Positions 33,996 to 42,555 of a DNA stretch of 64,000 nt are shown one piece after another (position 1 is the stretch's first letter; the number at the start of each line of letters is the position of its first letter). The stretch comes from Chthonomonadales bacterium (lineage in GTDB: Bacteria; Armatimonadota; Chthonomonadetes; Chthonomonadales; CAJBBX01): assembly GCA_020849275.1 (NCBI GenBank), contig JADLGO010000001.1, forward strand, positions 1 to 64,000. The letters are read 5' to 3'. The translations under genes and the position numbers were made by a program. The notes beneath the pieces are model-generated. The model saw only the letters and a program-made list of their open reading frames with translations, made no database searches and was not told the DNA's origin.

Positions 33996-34646
33996 GTGAG
34001 CCGGCCGCCTGCCAACCCGAAGGTCTATCACGTTCTGCACTTGGACCGCTTGCCCCACGTGCTGCGGGCCGGCTTTCTGTTCTCGGACGCGATCATGAGA
34101 ACCAGACCCGGAACGGGAACGACTATTGGTCTTGGCGACGTGAAGCAGAGGCGGCTTCGCAATCGCTTGGCGTCGCACCCGGACCTCTGCGTCGGCAGGT
34201 GCGTGCCGTTCTACTTCTGCCCACGATCCGTAATGCTCTACGTGCTCTATAAGCGGAACATGCACGGGCTCTCTTACCAGGGCGCCCAGCAGTCGATTGT
34301 TCATCTTGAGCTCGACCTGCGACGAATGGTCGCATGGTGCGACCAGCAGGGCTTACGGTGGGCCTTCACGCTGAGCAATGCGGGGGCGGTCTTCTTTGAG
34401 GATCGAAGCGATCTCTCCCAGCTCGATCAGATCGACTGGGAGGCGGTTCGGGCAACGCAGTGGGCCGACCCGGACGCAAACGAAGGGAAGCAGGCGGAGT
34501 TCCTGGTAGAGAATCAGATCGACTGGAGTCTGGTTGAGTGCATTGGCGCGGAGGATCAGTCGGTGGTCGAGCGCGTCCACCAGGCGCTCGGCGGACGCTC
34601 GCCAAGCCCGGTAGTACCGATGGAACGGTCCTGGCACTATCCCTGA
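33996..34646 (+). CDS. darT: DarT DNA ADP-ribosyltransferase toxin
   Basis: The 216-residue protein matches DarT (DUF4433) in length and blocks. KVYHVLHLDRLPHVLRAGFL at the N-terminus is the NAD-binding start, FYFCPRSVMLYVLY follows, and KQAEFLVENQIDW carries Glu168, equivalent to the catalytic Glu of the known toxins. DarT transfers ADP-ribose from NAD to thymidine or guanosine in DNA and stops replication. Together with DarG it forms a toxin-antitoxin system that also blocks phage growth. The GTG start sits ten bases after GGAGG and gives the conserved N-terminus. The next gene starts 15 bases after the stop. Codon use is clearly less G+C-rich than the neighbours, suggesting transfer. Confidence 0.92.
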   Translation: MSRPPANPKVYHVLHLDRLPHVLRAGFLFSDAIMRTRPGTGTTIGLGDVKQRRLRNRLASHPDLCVGRCVPFYFCPRSVMLYVLYKRNMHGLSYQGAQQSIVHLELDLRRMVAWCDQQGLRWAFTLSNAGAVFFEDRSDLSQLDQIDWEAVRATQWADPDANEGKQAEFLVENQIDWSLVECIGAEDQSVVERVHQALGGRSPSPVVPMERSWHYP

Positions 34647-34661
34647 GAAGGTGAAGACGGC

Positions 34662-35714
34662 GTGATCCGGCTCAGGAAGGGCAACATCGTCGAGGACCAC
34701 TCAGAGGCGCTCGTCAACACGGTGAACTGCGTTGGCATCATGGGGCGCGGGATCGCGCTCGCGTTCAAGAACTCATTCCCGGGCAATTTCGTGGCCTATA
34801 GGGATGCGTGTAAGCGGCACGAAGTGGTACCGGGCCGGATGTTCGTGTATGAGACAGGTCTGCTCACGTCGCCGCGCCTCATAGTGAACTTCCCGACGAA
34901 GCGCCACTGGCGCGGCAGAAGCCGCATTGAGGACATCGCCGCGGGATTGGACGCTCTGATTCGCGAGATCGGGGACAGAGAGATCGCGTCGATTGCCATT
35001 CCGCCTCTGGGGAGCGGCCTCGGAGGACTTGACTGGGCCGAGGTGCTGCCGCTCATCGAGCGAGCTCTGGCTCAGGTGCCCTATGTCGAAGTCACGGTCT
35101 ACGAGCCGAGGGGGGCCACCGAAGCTGCGCCGGAACCTGTCTTGTCCGTGCCGCCTGGCATGACGCTTGCGCGCGCCGTGCTAATACTCGCGGTTCGCCG
35201 CTACCTGCGCGCGATGCTCGATCCAACCGTCACGCTGCTTGAGGTCCACAAGCTCCTCCTCTTCGCTCAACGGGCGGGCCAACCCCTCAGGCTCAAGTTC
35301 CGGGCAGGGCCGTACGGACCCTATGCGGAGAACCTGCGGTCTGTGCTCCGCGCCATCAACCACTACTACGTGGAGGCCGACCTGAGCCGGGGCGATCACC
35401 CGCTGGCGGAGGTTCATCTTCTGCCAGCGGCCGAGGCAGACGCCGAACGAGTTCTGTCCGGCGACACTGAGGCGACAGCGCGACTGGACCGCGTGTTCGA
35501 GCTCGTTGAGGGGTGGGAGACCCCACATGGGCTGGAGCTTCTGGCAACGGTCTACTGGGTAGCTCAAAAGCAGTGCGCCAGGGATCTTGAGCAGGTCATC
35601 TCCCAGACGCACGCCTGGAATCCGCGCAAACGGCAGTTCTCGGAGCGGCAGATCGAGATGGCATATACTACGCTCGTCAATAACGGGTGGATCGACGGCG
35701 AGATCGCCGCTTAG
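34662..35714 (+). CDS. darG: DarG macrodomain antitoxin (DNA ADP-ribosyl glycohydrolase)
   Basis: The 350-residue protein has an N-terminal macrodomain (about 1-150). NTVNCVGIMGRGIALAFK holds the ADP-ribose-binding Asn22 and glycine loop, NFPTKRHWR has Lys80 at the position of the lysine essential for activity in characterised DarG, and PPLGSGLGGLDW is the second loop. The C-terminal domain (about 160-350) is the one that binds and blocks DarT (RVFELVEGWETPHGLELLATVYW region). DarG removes ADP-ribose from DNA bases. The start is GTG with a weak AAGGTGAAG site. It follows darT as in known operons. Confidence 0.93.
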   Translation: MIRLRKGNIVEDHSEALVNTVNCVGIMGRGIALAFKNSFPGNFVAYRDACKRHEVVPGRMFVYETGLLTSPRLIVNFPTKRHWRGRSRIEDIAAGLDALIREIGDREIASIAIPPLGSGLGGLDWAEVLPLIERALAQVPYVEVTVYEPRGATEAAPEPVLSVPPGMTLARAVLILAVRRYLRAMLDPTVTLLEVHKLLLFAQRAGQPLRLKFRAGPYGPYAENLRSVLRAINHYYVEADLSRGDHPLAEVHLLPAAEADAERVLSGDTEATARLDRVFELVEGWETPHGLELLATVYWVAQKQCARDLEQVISQTHAWNPRKRQFSERQIEMAYTTLVNNGWIDGEIAA

Positions 35715-36145
35715 CATCGCCATGCCAGGGACCGTCGGTAGTGCCTGAGCTGGTGGGTTACCTACGGTGCCGCCTGGCAGCGCCGATGTGTCAGGACACC
35801 GGAGTCGGCGCCCATCCACGAATCCGAGCAGCACGCCTACCGCCGCTTCAGCCTGGCCCGCCGCATCGGTTGCCTTTTGCAGACCGCCGCGCCCAGCCGC
35901 AGACTGGCACGGCCGCCCGCCGGCGTCCTATGGCGCCCCTGGGCCGAGGCGCTGGAGTGCCCCCCGCAAGTCGCAGCCTCACACTCACCTTGGGCGTCCG
36001 GAGGTCCGCCCCGCCCGCCTTGGGCGGCCGCCGGGCCCCCTGTCTTCGAACGAACAGCCCCCGCCACGGCGGGGGCTGTTGGTCTCTGCGGGGCCGGCCG
36101 CGGCGGCCTACTGCTGGCTGCGGCGCCCTCGCACGTGGGCCGACG
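35715..36145. other. Gene-free stretch between darG and the sugar permease
   Basis: No open frame here has a start, ribosome site and family likeness. It contains the perfect hairpin at 36053-36080 and a Gly/Pro-codon-like G+C-rich tract. It separates the lower-G+C DarTG pair from the minus-strand genes. I find no transposase remnant or target-site duplication in it. Confidence 0.5.
36053..36080. terminator. Perfect inverted-repeat hairpin, likely bidirectional terminator
   Basis: AACAGCCCCCGCC and GGCGGGGGCTGTT are exact complements with a two-base centre (12 pairs with a CACG loop if folded tightly). It lies between convergent genes, after darG and before the permease end. The flanking A and T pairs give short A/T tails on both sides. 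Confidence 0.7.
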
Positions 36146-37090
36146 TCAGCGGCTCTCGCCCTCGTAGTAGACCCAGCGCGCCGAGGAGCGGAACACCACG
36201 AGCGTCGCCAGCAGGGTCAGCAGAAAGAGCACCCACGCCATCGCGCACGCGTAGCCCATGCGGAAGTAGGAGAAAGCGTTCTGGAACAGGTAGAGCGCGT
36301 AGAACAGCGTGGAGTTGGCCGGACCGCCCGGCGGGCTTCCGGTCATCAGGAACGCCTGCGTGAAGTACTGGAAGGTGCCGATCACTCCCAGGACCAGGTT
36401 GAAGAAGATGACCGGAGAGATGGCCGGCAGCGTGATGTGCAGCGTCCTGTGCCACGGCCCCGCGCCGTCGAGATCCGCCGCCTCATAGAGGTGCCGCGGC
36501 ACCCCCTGGAGCGCCGCAAGGTAGATCACCACCCCGCCGCCCACCATCCACAGGTCCAGCAGGATGAAGGCGGGCTTCGACCAGAGCGGGCTCTGAAGCC
36601 AGGGCGTGGTCGGGATGCGCAGCGCCTCCAGCGTCTTGTTGACCAGGCCGTATTCGGGGTTCAGCAGCCACAGCCAAAGAATCGACGAGGCCACCGTGGG
36701 CACCACCGACGGCAGGTAGTAGACCGTGCGGAAGAACCCCATGCCGCGCAGCTTCTGGTTGAGCAGCAGCGCGACCGCGATCGACACGATCAGCGCCAGC
36801 GGAAGCTCGATGAACATGAAGGCCGTGTTCGCCAGCGACGGCAGAAAGTAGTCGTGGTCGGTGAACAGCTCGACGTAGTTGCGAATGCCCACCCATCGGG
36901 GCGGCGAGAGCACGCGGTAGTCGCAGAAGCTGTAGTAGAGCGAGGCCCCGATGGGGTAGAGGGTGAAGAGGAGGAAGCCTGCCAGCCAGGGCGATACGAA
37001 GGCGAGCCCGCGCAGCACGTCACGACGGGCGGCGCGGCGCGCCGAGGGGCTGAGGCCGCCTGGCTTGTCGTTCGAACGCCTCGGATCCAT
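36146..37090 (-). CDS. Sugar ABC transporter permease (MalF/UgpA type)
   Basis: The 314-residue protein has six predicted membrane helices, beginning LAFVSPWLAGFLLFTLYPIG. The coupling loop EAADLDGAGPWHRTLHITLPAISP (written in part: EAADLDGAGPWHRTLHITLP) is the permease motif that contacts the ATPase. Such subunits pair with a MalG-type permease, a binding protein and an ATPase to import oligosaccharides. None of these is beside it: dapF is upstream (38 bases) and the downstream side is empty. The ATG has a modest AGGGA site. It may work with partners encoded elsewhere. Confidence 0.88.
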   Translation of the reverse strand: MDPRRSNDKPGGLSPSARRAARRDVLRGLAFVSPWLAGFLLFTLYPIGASLYYSFCDYRVLSPPRWVGIRNYVELFTDHDYFLPSLANTAFMFIELPLALIVSIAVALLLNQKLRGMGFFRTVYYLPSVVPTVASSILWLWLLNPEYGLVNKTLEALRIPTTPWLQSPLWSKPAFILLDLWMVGGGVVIYLAALQGVPRHLYEAADLDGAGPWHRTLHITLPAISPVIFFNLVLGVIGTFQYFTQAFLMTGSPPGGPANSTLFYALYLFQNAFSYFRMGYACAMAWVLFLLTLLATLVVFRSSARWVYYEGESR

Positions 37091-37128
37091 CGCGAGTCCC
37101 TGGTTCCTGTCGGGGCCGCTCGAGCGCG

Positions 37129-38016
37129 CTAGGCGGCCTGGCCGTCGGGGTCCAGCGCATAGCGGCCCTCGAACACGTACTCGGCGGGGCCGGTCTGCGC
37201 CAGGGCCTCGCCGTCGCGCAAGTGCACCGTGACGGCGCCGCCCTTGCTGCGGACCTCCACGTCCTCGCCCACCAGGCCGTGCAGGCGAGCCGCGACGGCC
37301 GCGGCGCAGGCGCCCGTGCCGCAGCCCCATGTCTCGCCGGCGCCGCGCTCCCAGATCCGCACTCGCAGCGCCTCGCCCTCACGGAGTGTCCACATCACGC
37401 TCGTGCGCTCCGGGAAGAGCGGGTGGTTCTCGATGCGCGGGCTCAGGCGCCGGAACGTTTCCTCGTCCGGCAACTCATCGACCAGGATGACCGCGTGGGT
37501 GGTGCCGGTGGATAGCGCCGTCACCGGGAGCACCTCGCCGTCGACCTCCAGTGGGTAGTCCGTCACGCGCTGGCCGGAAACGCGCATCGGGATATCGACG
37601 GGAGCGAAGCGCGGCAGCCCCATGTCTACCGTCACCGAGCACTCGCCGCCCGGCGCGTAGCGCACCGCGGCGGCCCGCATGCCCGCCAGGGTCGCGATGG
37701 TGAGCGCGCCGTCGGCGCCGGGGCGCGCGCGGCTTCCCGCCGCCGAGTCCGCCACGTAGCGGGCGACGCAGCGCAGGCCGTTGCCGCACATGTCCGGGGT
37801 GCCGTCGGGGTTGTACATTCGCATGGCGGCGTCGGCGCGGTGCGAGCGCTCGATCACGAGCAGGCCGTCGGCGCCGATGCCGAAGTGTCGATGGCACACC
37901 TCGCGCGCAAGGCCGCTCCAGCCGGGGTCTCGCAGATCGCGCCCATCCACCACCACAAAATCGTTGCCCACCCCTTGCATCTTGGTGAACGGTAGGTGAT
38001 CCTCGGGACGCTTCAT
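37129..38016 (-). CDS. dapF: Diaminopimelate epimerase
   Basis: The 295-residue protein has both active-site cysteines: Cys77 in NPDGTPDMCGNGLRC and Cys232 in ETWGCGTGACA. FTKMQGVGNDFVVVDG is the normal N-terminus. It interconverts LL- and meso-diaminopimelate for lysine and peptidoglycan synthesis in the cytoplasm. The ATG at 38016 has GGTGGGAA upstream; the longer reading frame is rejected. It sits between a secreted glycosidase gene (82 bases upstream) and an ABC permease gene (38 bases downstream), a combination with no obvious metabolic logic. Confidence 0.95.
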   Translation of the reverse strand: MKRPEDHLPFTKMQGVGNDFVVVDGRDLRDPGWSGLAREVCHRHFGIGADGLLVIERSHRADAAMRMYNPDGTPDMCGNGLRCVARYVADSAAGSRARPGADGALTIATLAGMRAAAVRYAPGGECSVTVDMGLPRFAPVDIPMRVSGQRVTDYPLEVDGEVLPVTALSTGTTHAVILVDELPDEETFRRLSPRIENHPLFPERTSVMWTLREGEALRVRIWERGAGETWGCGTGACAAAVAARLHGLVGEDVEVRSKGGAVTVHLRDGEALAQTGPAEYVFEGRYALDPDGQAA

Positions 38017-38098
38017 GCCGTTCCCACCGGCCGGCCGCGGCGGATTCGGCCGCCCACTGGCCGGGCGCCGGCCGCGGCGGGCCTTGCGGCCAGCGCGA

Positions 38099-40423
38099 TC
38101 ACTTCGCCACGGCCCGGCGCGCTTCCTCCTGGCCCCGGCGAGCGGGGCTGGCCGCGGCGGGCCGCGCCGCGCCGCCCACCGTGATCGGCGCGCCGGCCAC
38201 CGTTCGCACACGCCGGCCCAGCAGCGTGCCGCGCGCCCCGGAGGTGTCGCACACGAGCGTGGCGCGCTCGCCGCGCACCTCCAGTTCCCAGGTGCCGTTA
38301 CGCAGCGCCAGCGTCAGGATCTCCCGGGCGTCGCGCAGCAGGCGCGTCGCGGGCGCCCCCGCCTCGCCCAGCGTGTCGACCGGCGCCCGACCCCACTGCT
38401 TGATGACGCGGCGCGCCGGCGAGCCCGGCGGAGCGGGCGTTACTTCCTGCCCGGCGTTGCGCGCGCGGCTCACCATCTTCGCCACGAAATGACGCGACGT
38501 GCTCAGGGGCCGCCCATCCAGTGACACGACCATGAGGGCCCCGATGGGCGTGTGGGTGGTGAGCGTCCAGCCTCCCACGACCAGCGGGCGGCCGACCGGG
38601 AACTCGCCGCAGGCCGCCACCAGGCGCGGCGCGGTGATGGTGAGCAGGCCCGCGTCGGTGCGTCGCACGATCTGTCGCGTGCTGGAGACGAGCACGGGCG
38701 AGCCGAGGGCCGCGGCCGCGATCGGCGCCCCGGCCCCGCGCAGGCGCGCGACGACGGCCGTCACCGGCTCGCCGGCCCGCGCCGTCAGGGAGCGGCCCGA
38801 GGGCGTCGGCGAGCCGAGCGTGCTTCCTACGCGCGCCAGCCAGGCCAGTCGATGCAGGCTGCTGGGTCCGTTCGGCCACCGGAACAGGTCCTCCGGGCGG
38901 TAGGAGATCGTCACGCTCCAGGGGGACGGCGCCACGTCGCCGCGCAGGAACGCGAGCGCGCCGAGCGCGTAGAGCCCCCACACGGTCGGGTCCGCCTGAT
39001 GGTCGAAATCGGAGAGCGAGTCGGCGTGAGCGCCGGCGGTGCCGTAGCCGAAGAGCAGCACGGCGTCCCAGTCCTGCAGCGAGGCGTAGGCCGCCATCTC
39101 GGGCACGGAGATGGCGCGGTAGCGGTTGGGCCAGACGGTTGCCCACTCGCGAACCACCACCGGCCTGCCATCCCATCGCAGGCCGGAGAGCCATGGGGCG
39201 ATCTGGTAGGTCGTGGCGCTCCGTAGCGGGTTGGTATCGTTGAGGAAGAAGCTGCCGGTCCAGTCCTTGCCCTGGAAGGCGGGATGGTCGGCGTAGTAGT
39301 TCTCGCTGAGGAAGTCGAGGCCGGCGGCGCTGGCCACGTCTGGCACGATGTCGGCGGAGACGACGCCGGTGATCGGCACGCGGACGCCGAGGGCGCGCAG
39401 GTGCTCGCGCATGGTGCGGAAGTAGTCGCGCTGCACCTCATGGAGGAAGTGGACCCCGTCGCGAAGGCGGGCGGGTGCCCGGCGCACGTCCACCACGTTG
39501 GGCTCGGGAGCGCCGGGGGAGGAGAGCAGCGGGAGGCGCACGGAGTACGCGGCCGGGTCCTCCGCCTGGCCGAGCACCTCGGCGTCCTCCATGCGACCCC
39601 AGGCAGCGGCGAGGCGGCCGCGCGCGCCGTAGCGGCGGGCAAGCCAGACGTTCCACTTCTGCTGGAGGGCCGCGCCGTAGGGCGCGACCAGCGAGTCGAG
39701 CGCGTCGGCCTTCAGGAAGAAGCCGTGCTCGTTGCAGATCTCCACGAGCGCAAGGGCCGGGTCATCCACGTAGCGCAGGCCGGTAAGGGGGTTGCGGTGG
39801 GTGAGAAGCTGCTCCGCAAACTCCTTCTGAAGCTCGATCAGCCGCGCGTCGAACATGGCGTAGGGCTTCGCGGCGCGCCCGAGGAGCTCGGCGGCCGGCA
39901 CGTCGTCATCGGCGCGAAACTGGCGGAAGTCGAGCAGGTTCAGGTAGAAGTAGATGCCCCGCGCGCGCAGCCTGGCGATCCAGTAGTCGAGCGTGGCCAG
40001 GCGATCCTGGTTCAGCGCGCGGGTGGAGTTGCTGCCGGGCACGTCCAGCAGACCGCCGGCCGAGTCCAGCGCCTCGAAGCGCACCATGTTCGTGCCGGCC
40101 CGCGCCAGGGTCTCCACCACGCGGTCGATGCGCTCGTGGTCGATGAACACGCTGCGATTGCTGATGTTGACGCCCCAGAAGCGCGCGCGGGCGCCGTTGG
40201 GCCAGACGAAGTGGCCGGTGGAACCGACACGCAGGAATCCGCGCGCGCCGGCCGGCGCGCGCAGGCGCGGGCGGAAGTCCAGGAACGACGAGTCCGGGTA
40301 GAGGCCGGAGTTCGGGTCGGTTCGGCCGAGCGATTCGCCGGGCGAGGGCCTTGCCACGGCCGCCAGAGCGGCGCAGGCGGCGAGGCCGAGCGCAAGGGCG
40401 CGAGCCGCGCGCCTACTCCGCAC
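38099..40423 (-). CDS. Secreted GH5-like (clan GH-A) glycosidase
   Basis: The 774-residue protein starts at GTG and has a signal peptide (ALALGLAACAALAAVARP). The TIM-barrel region (about 65-480) contains FWGVNISNRSVFIDHERIDR, ALVEICNEHGFF with the Asn-Glu pair expected for the acid/base, and PVVVREWATVWP with a likely nucleophile Glu at a strand end. The C-terminal 290 residues are beta-rich. The enzyme would act on a beta-linked glycan outside the cytoplasm; the subfamily is not clear. The start overlaps the stop of the MOSC gene by 11 bases, so the two are translated from one message. Confidence 0.8.
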   Translation of the reverse strand: MRSRRAARALALGLAACAALAAVARPSPGESLGRTDPNSGLYPDSSFLDFRPRLRAPAGARGFLRVGSTGHFVWPNGARARFWGVNISNRSVFIDHERIDRVVETLARAGTNMVRFEALDSAGGLLDVPGSNSTRALNQDRLATLDYWIARLRARGIYFYLNLLDFRQFRADDDVPAAELLGRAAKPYAMFDARLIELQKEFAEQLLTHRNPLTGLRYVDDPALALVEICNEHGFFLKADALDSLVAPYGAALQQKWNVWLARRYGARGRLAAAWGRMEDAEVLGQAEDPAAYSVRLPLLSSPGAPEPNVVDVRRAPARLRDGVHFLHEVQRDYFRTMREHLRALGVRVPITGVVSADIVPDVASAAGLDFLSENYYADHPAFQGKDWTGSFFLNDTNPLRSATTYQIAPWLSGLRWDGRPVVVREWATVWPNRYRAISVPEMAAYASLQDWDAVLLFGYGTAGAHADSLSDFDHQADPTVWGLYALGALAFLRGDVAPSPWSVTISYRPEDLFRWPNGPSSLHRLAWLARVGSTLGSPTPSGRSLTARAGEPVTAVVARLRGAGAPIAAAALGSPVLVSSTRQIVRRTDAGLLTITAPRLVAACGEFPVGRPLVVGGWTLTTHTPIGALMVVSLDGRPLSTSRHFVAKMVSRARNAGQEVTPAPPGSPARRVIKQWGRAPVDTLGEAGAPATRLLRDAREILTLALRNGTWELEVRGERATLVCDTSGARGTLLGRRVRTVAGAPITVGGAARPAAASPARRGQEEARRAVAK

Positions 40424-40862
40424 GGGCCAGCAACTCCGCCTCGTCGCCCGGGCGCACCGTGCCGCCGACCACCACGCGCGCCAGCCAGCCGGCCCGGCCC
40501 TCGAGTGCGCTCGGAAGCCGTTCGTCCACCTTCGCGAGACGCGAGCAGGCCTTACGCGGCACAGTGATCTCGACCACGGCCTGGTCTCCCAGCCGAATGC
40601 GGTCGCCCGGGCCGAGGTCGGCCAGCGTGATCCCGGTCAGCGTCAGGTTCTCACCGACCGAGCCGGGGCCCACGTCCACGCCCTGGGCGCGAAGCGCCTC
40701 GTAGAGCGCCGCGTCGAACAGGCAGACCTCGCGCGGCCCGCTCACCGAGTGAAGGTTGCCGACGAAGCCCAGGTCCTCGCGCAGCACCCCCTCCGCCACC
40801 TTGGGTCGCGGAAAGCCGCTCCCCTCGCTCAAGCACACCGCCGCCACGCTCCCTCGCACCAT
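40413..40862 (-). CDS. MOSC-domain protein
   Basis: The 149-residue protein is a stand-alone MOSC domain. GSVGENLTLTGI is the family signature and PRKACSRLAKVD carries the conserved Cys106 that is proposed to carry sulfur. MOSC domains occur in molybdenum-cofactor sulfurases and in small enzymes such as YiiM that detoxify N-hydroxylated bases. The short length (YiiM is longer) fits the small uncharacterised group. GGAAGG precedes the ATG. The end overlaps the glycosidase start by 11 bases. No molybdoenzyme is nearby. Confidence 0.87.
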   Translation of the reverse strand: MVRGSVAAVCLSEGSGFPRPKVAEGVLREDLGFVGNLHSVSGPREVCLFDAALYEALRAQGVDVGPGSVGENLTLTGITLADLGPGDRIRLGDQAVVEITVPRKACSRLAKVDERLPSALEGRAGWLARVVVGGTVRPGDEAELLARAE

Positions 40863-40983
40863 CGCCTTCCTTCCTCGCGCGCGGGCCCGCGCACGCCACG
40901 GCGCGGGCGGCGCGTTGGGCGCCCACACGGCCGTGATGGGGATACTGTACCAGACCCGGAGGCGGCGCGCACGAGGTCGGGGC

Positions 40984-41697
40984 TCAGAACGCGGAGCGCG
41001 TGAAGAGACCAAACGCTTTCATGCCGGCCGAGAAGATGCCTGTCGCGAACTGGCCGGCGCCCGCCAGCAGGCCGATGCCGAACTGCCCGGCCGCGAGCAG
41101 CCCGAAGGCGAACTGGCCAACCGAGAGGGGAGCCAGCATGAACTGGCCCAGCCCGAAGACGAAGCCGATGCCGAACTGCGCGATGGTGATGGCCCCGATG
41201 CCGAACTGGCCGATCGCGATGACGCCGCGCGCCACCCGCAGCTTGCCGTTCTGGTCGCGCCCCCAGGCCACGTGCACGAGCGGCCAGCCACGGAAGGTAG
41301 CCGGAGACTTCCACTCGTAGCCGGTGCCGCGGCGCCACGGCCTGGCCTGACGCCCGCAGTGGGCGCAGAAGGAGGCATCGGCCGCCAGGCCCGCTCCACA
41401 TCGCTCGCAAGCGCCTGTGCGAACGCCGGCCGCCGGGGCGCCGGCCTGAACGCCATCCGGCCGCAGCGAGCGAGCGGCCTGCTCCGGCGTGCCGATGCCC
41501 TGAAGCACGCTGCGCATCTCGCTCTCGTCGCTGACCGGAACCGCCTGAAGGTCCGACTCGAGCTCGATGCGCGCGCGCAGGCGCGCGAGCAGCCCCTCGC
41601 GGTCGGCGAGCGCCAGGTCCGCCAGTTGCTCGCGTACGCGCGCCACGTACTCGGTGACCACCGCAGCCTCGCCGCGCAGTCGCTGCTCCATCTCCAT
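40984..41697 (-). CDS. HAAS-like helical domain, zinc ribbon and GQF-repeat membrane-associated protein
   Basis: The 237-residue protein has three parts. Residues about 1-75 are a helical domain like the HAAS/DUF1700 type (EQLADLALADREGLLARLRARI). Residues about 98-118 are a zinc ribbon (CERCGAGL, then CAHCGRQ). From about 152 to the end there are seven or so imperfect 8-residue repeats such as IGQFGIGAITIAQFGIG and VGQFAFG. The repeats are hydrophobic with regular Gln-Phe and Gly, and could form a beta-helix-like stack or lie in the membrane. The start is the first of two ATGs behind GAGGGCAGCACC. Function is unknown. Confidence 0.65.
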   Translation of the reverse strand: MEMEQRLRGEAAVVTEYVARVREQLADLALADREGLLARLRARIELESDLQAVPVSDESEMRSVLQGIGTPEQAARSLRPDGVQAGAPAAGVRTGACERCGAGLAADASFCAHCGRQARPWRRGTGYEWKSPATFRGWPLVHVAWGRDQNGKLRVARGVIAIGQFGIGAITIAQFGIGFVFGLGQFMLAPLSVGQFAFGLLAAGQFGIGLLAGAGQFATGIFSAGMKAFGLFTRSAF

Positions 41698-41942
41698 GGT
41701 GCTGCCCTCGTGAGCAAGACGGCCGGATCGTGCGGCCGGTTTCGCGGCGAGGCGGCGCGGACCCGCCCGCGGCATGGCGCCCGGCCGGCCCCCGAGCGAG
41801 CGCCGCCGCGGCGCGCGGAAGGAGGGCAGGCAGGCTCCGGCGAACCTGCCTGCACGAGCCGTCCGGGTCGGGTCGCCATGCCAGGCCGCGCCTCCCAGCC
41901 GCCCCACCCGTGCCTCGAGCCCAACAGGAGGCGCCTTCCCGC

Positions 41943-42479
41943 ATGAAACTCTCCCTCGCGCTCGCCGCGGTCCTGCTTGCGGCGCTCTCGTTGCCCGCGG
42001 CCGGCGCCGGCCCGAAGAAGCGCCCCGCGCCCGTGCCGCGGCCCGCCGCCCCTGCGCCGCACAACCGCTTCGTCACGGTGGAGGAGGTCGTCAGGGCGCG
42101 CCGCGCACCCGCCATCGCCGTCTCCGTGGAGGGCTACGTGGTCCTCGCGCGGCGCCTGAAGAGCGGCAGCGTTCAGCTATCGCTGGCCGACTCCATCGAC
42201 CACGTCCTGAGCGAGCGCGATGCCGACGCGCTGGCGAGAGCCGGCGCGCAGGCGGTGGTGCCGGCCGTCCAGCAGAAGCGCGGCGCGCGCTGGGCCTGGA
42301 GCGCCGCCGGTCTTCAGCGGCTCGCCATGTACATCGGCGCCGCGCGCGCCGAGAGGGCGCTCCGCGACACGGCGCCGAAGGTGCGGGTTACCGGCTGGAC
42401 GGCAAAAGGCCGCGCGGTCATCTCGCCGGTCACCGGCATCGAGTACCAGGACGACAACGGCGACTGGAAGCGCCTCTGA
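41943..42479 (+). CDS. Small secreted protein of unknown function
   Basis: The 178-residue product has a signal peptide (MKLSLALAAVLLAALSLPAAGAG), a short Pro-rich stretch, then a globular part. That part includes FVTVEEVVRARRAPAIAVSVEGYVV, which is OB-fold-like in pattern, and ends EYQDDNGDWKRL. AGGAGG lies upstream of the ATG. It is divergent from the GQF-repeat gene and ends near the hairpin at 42507-42534. I cannot assign a family. Confidence 0.65.
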   Translation: MKLSLALAAVLLAALSLPAAGAGPKKRPAPVPRPAAPAPHNRFVTVEEVVRARRAPAIAVSVEGYVVLARRLKSGSVQLSLADSIDHVLSERDADALARAGAQAVVPAVQQKRGARWAWSAAGLQRLAMYIGAARAERALRDTAPKVRVTGWTAKGRAVISPVTGIEYQDDNGDWKRL

Positions 42480-42506
42480 GGTGCCCAGGAGCCCGGGAAC
42501 GACGAT

Positions 42507-42534
42507 GGCCGGAGTCGCGCGAGCGGCTCCGGCC
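42507..42534. terminator. Hairpin with GNRA tetraloop between convergent genes
   Basis: GGCCGGAGTCGC and GCGGCTCCGGCC pair over 12 positions (one T-G) with the loop GCGA. It lies between the ends of two convergent genes and could stop transcription from both sides. No long T-run is present. Confidence 0.55.
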
Positions 42535-42555
42535 CGGGTGTCGGTGGGGTGCGCG

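Noticed and set aside
35715-36145. Possible mobile-element remnant beside DarTG
   Set aside because: No transposase or integrase fragment, no terminal inverted repeats and no direct repeats could be seen.
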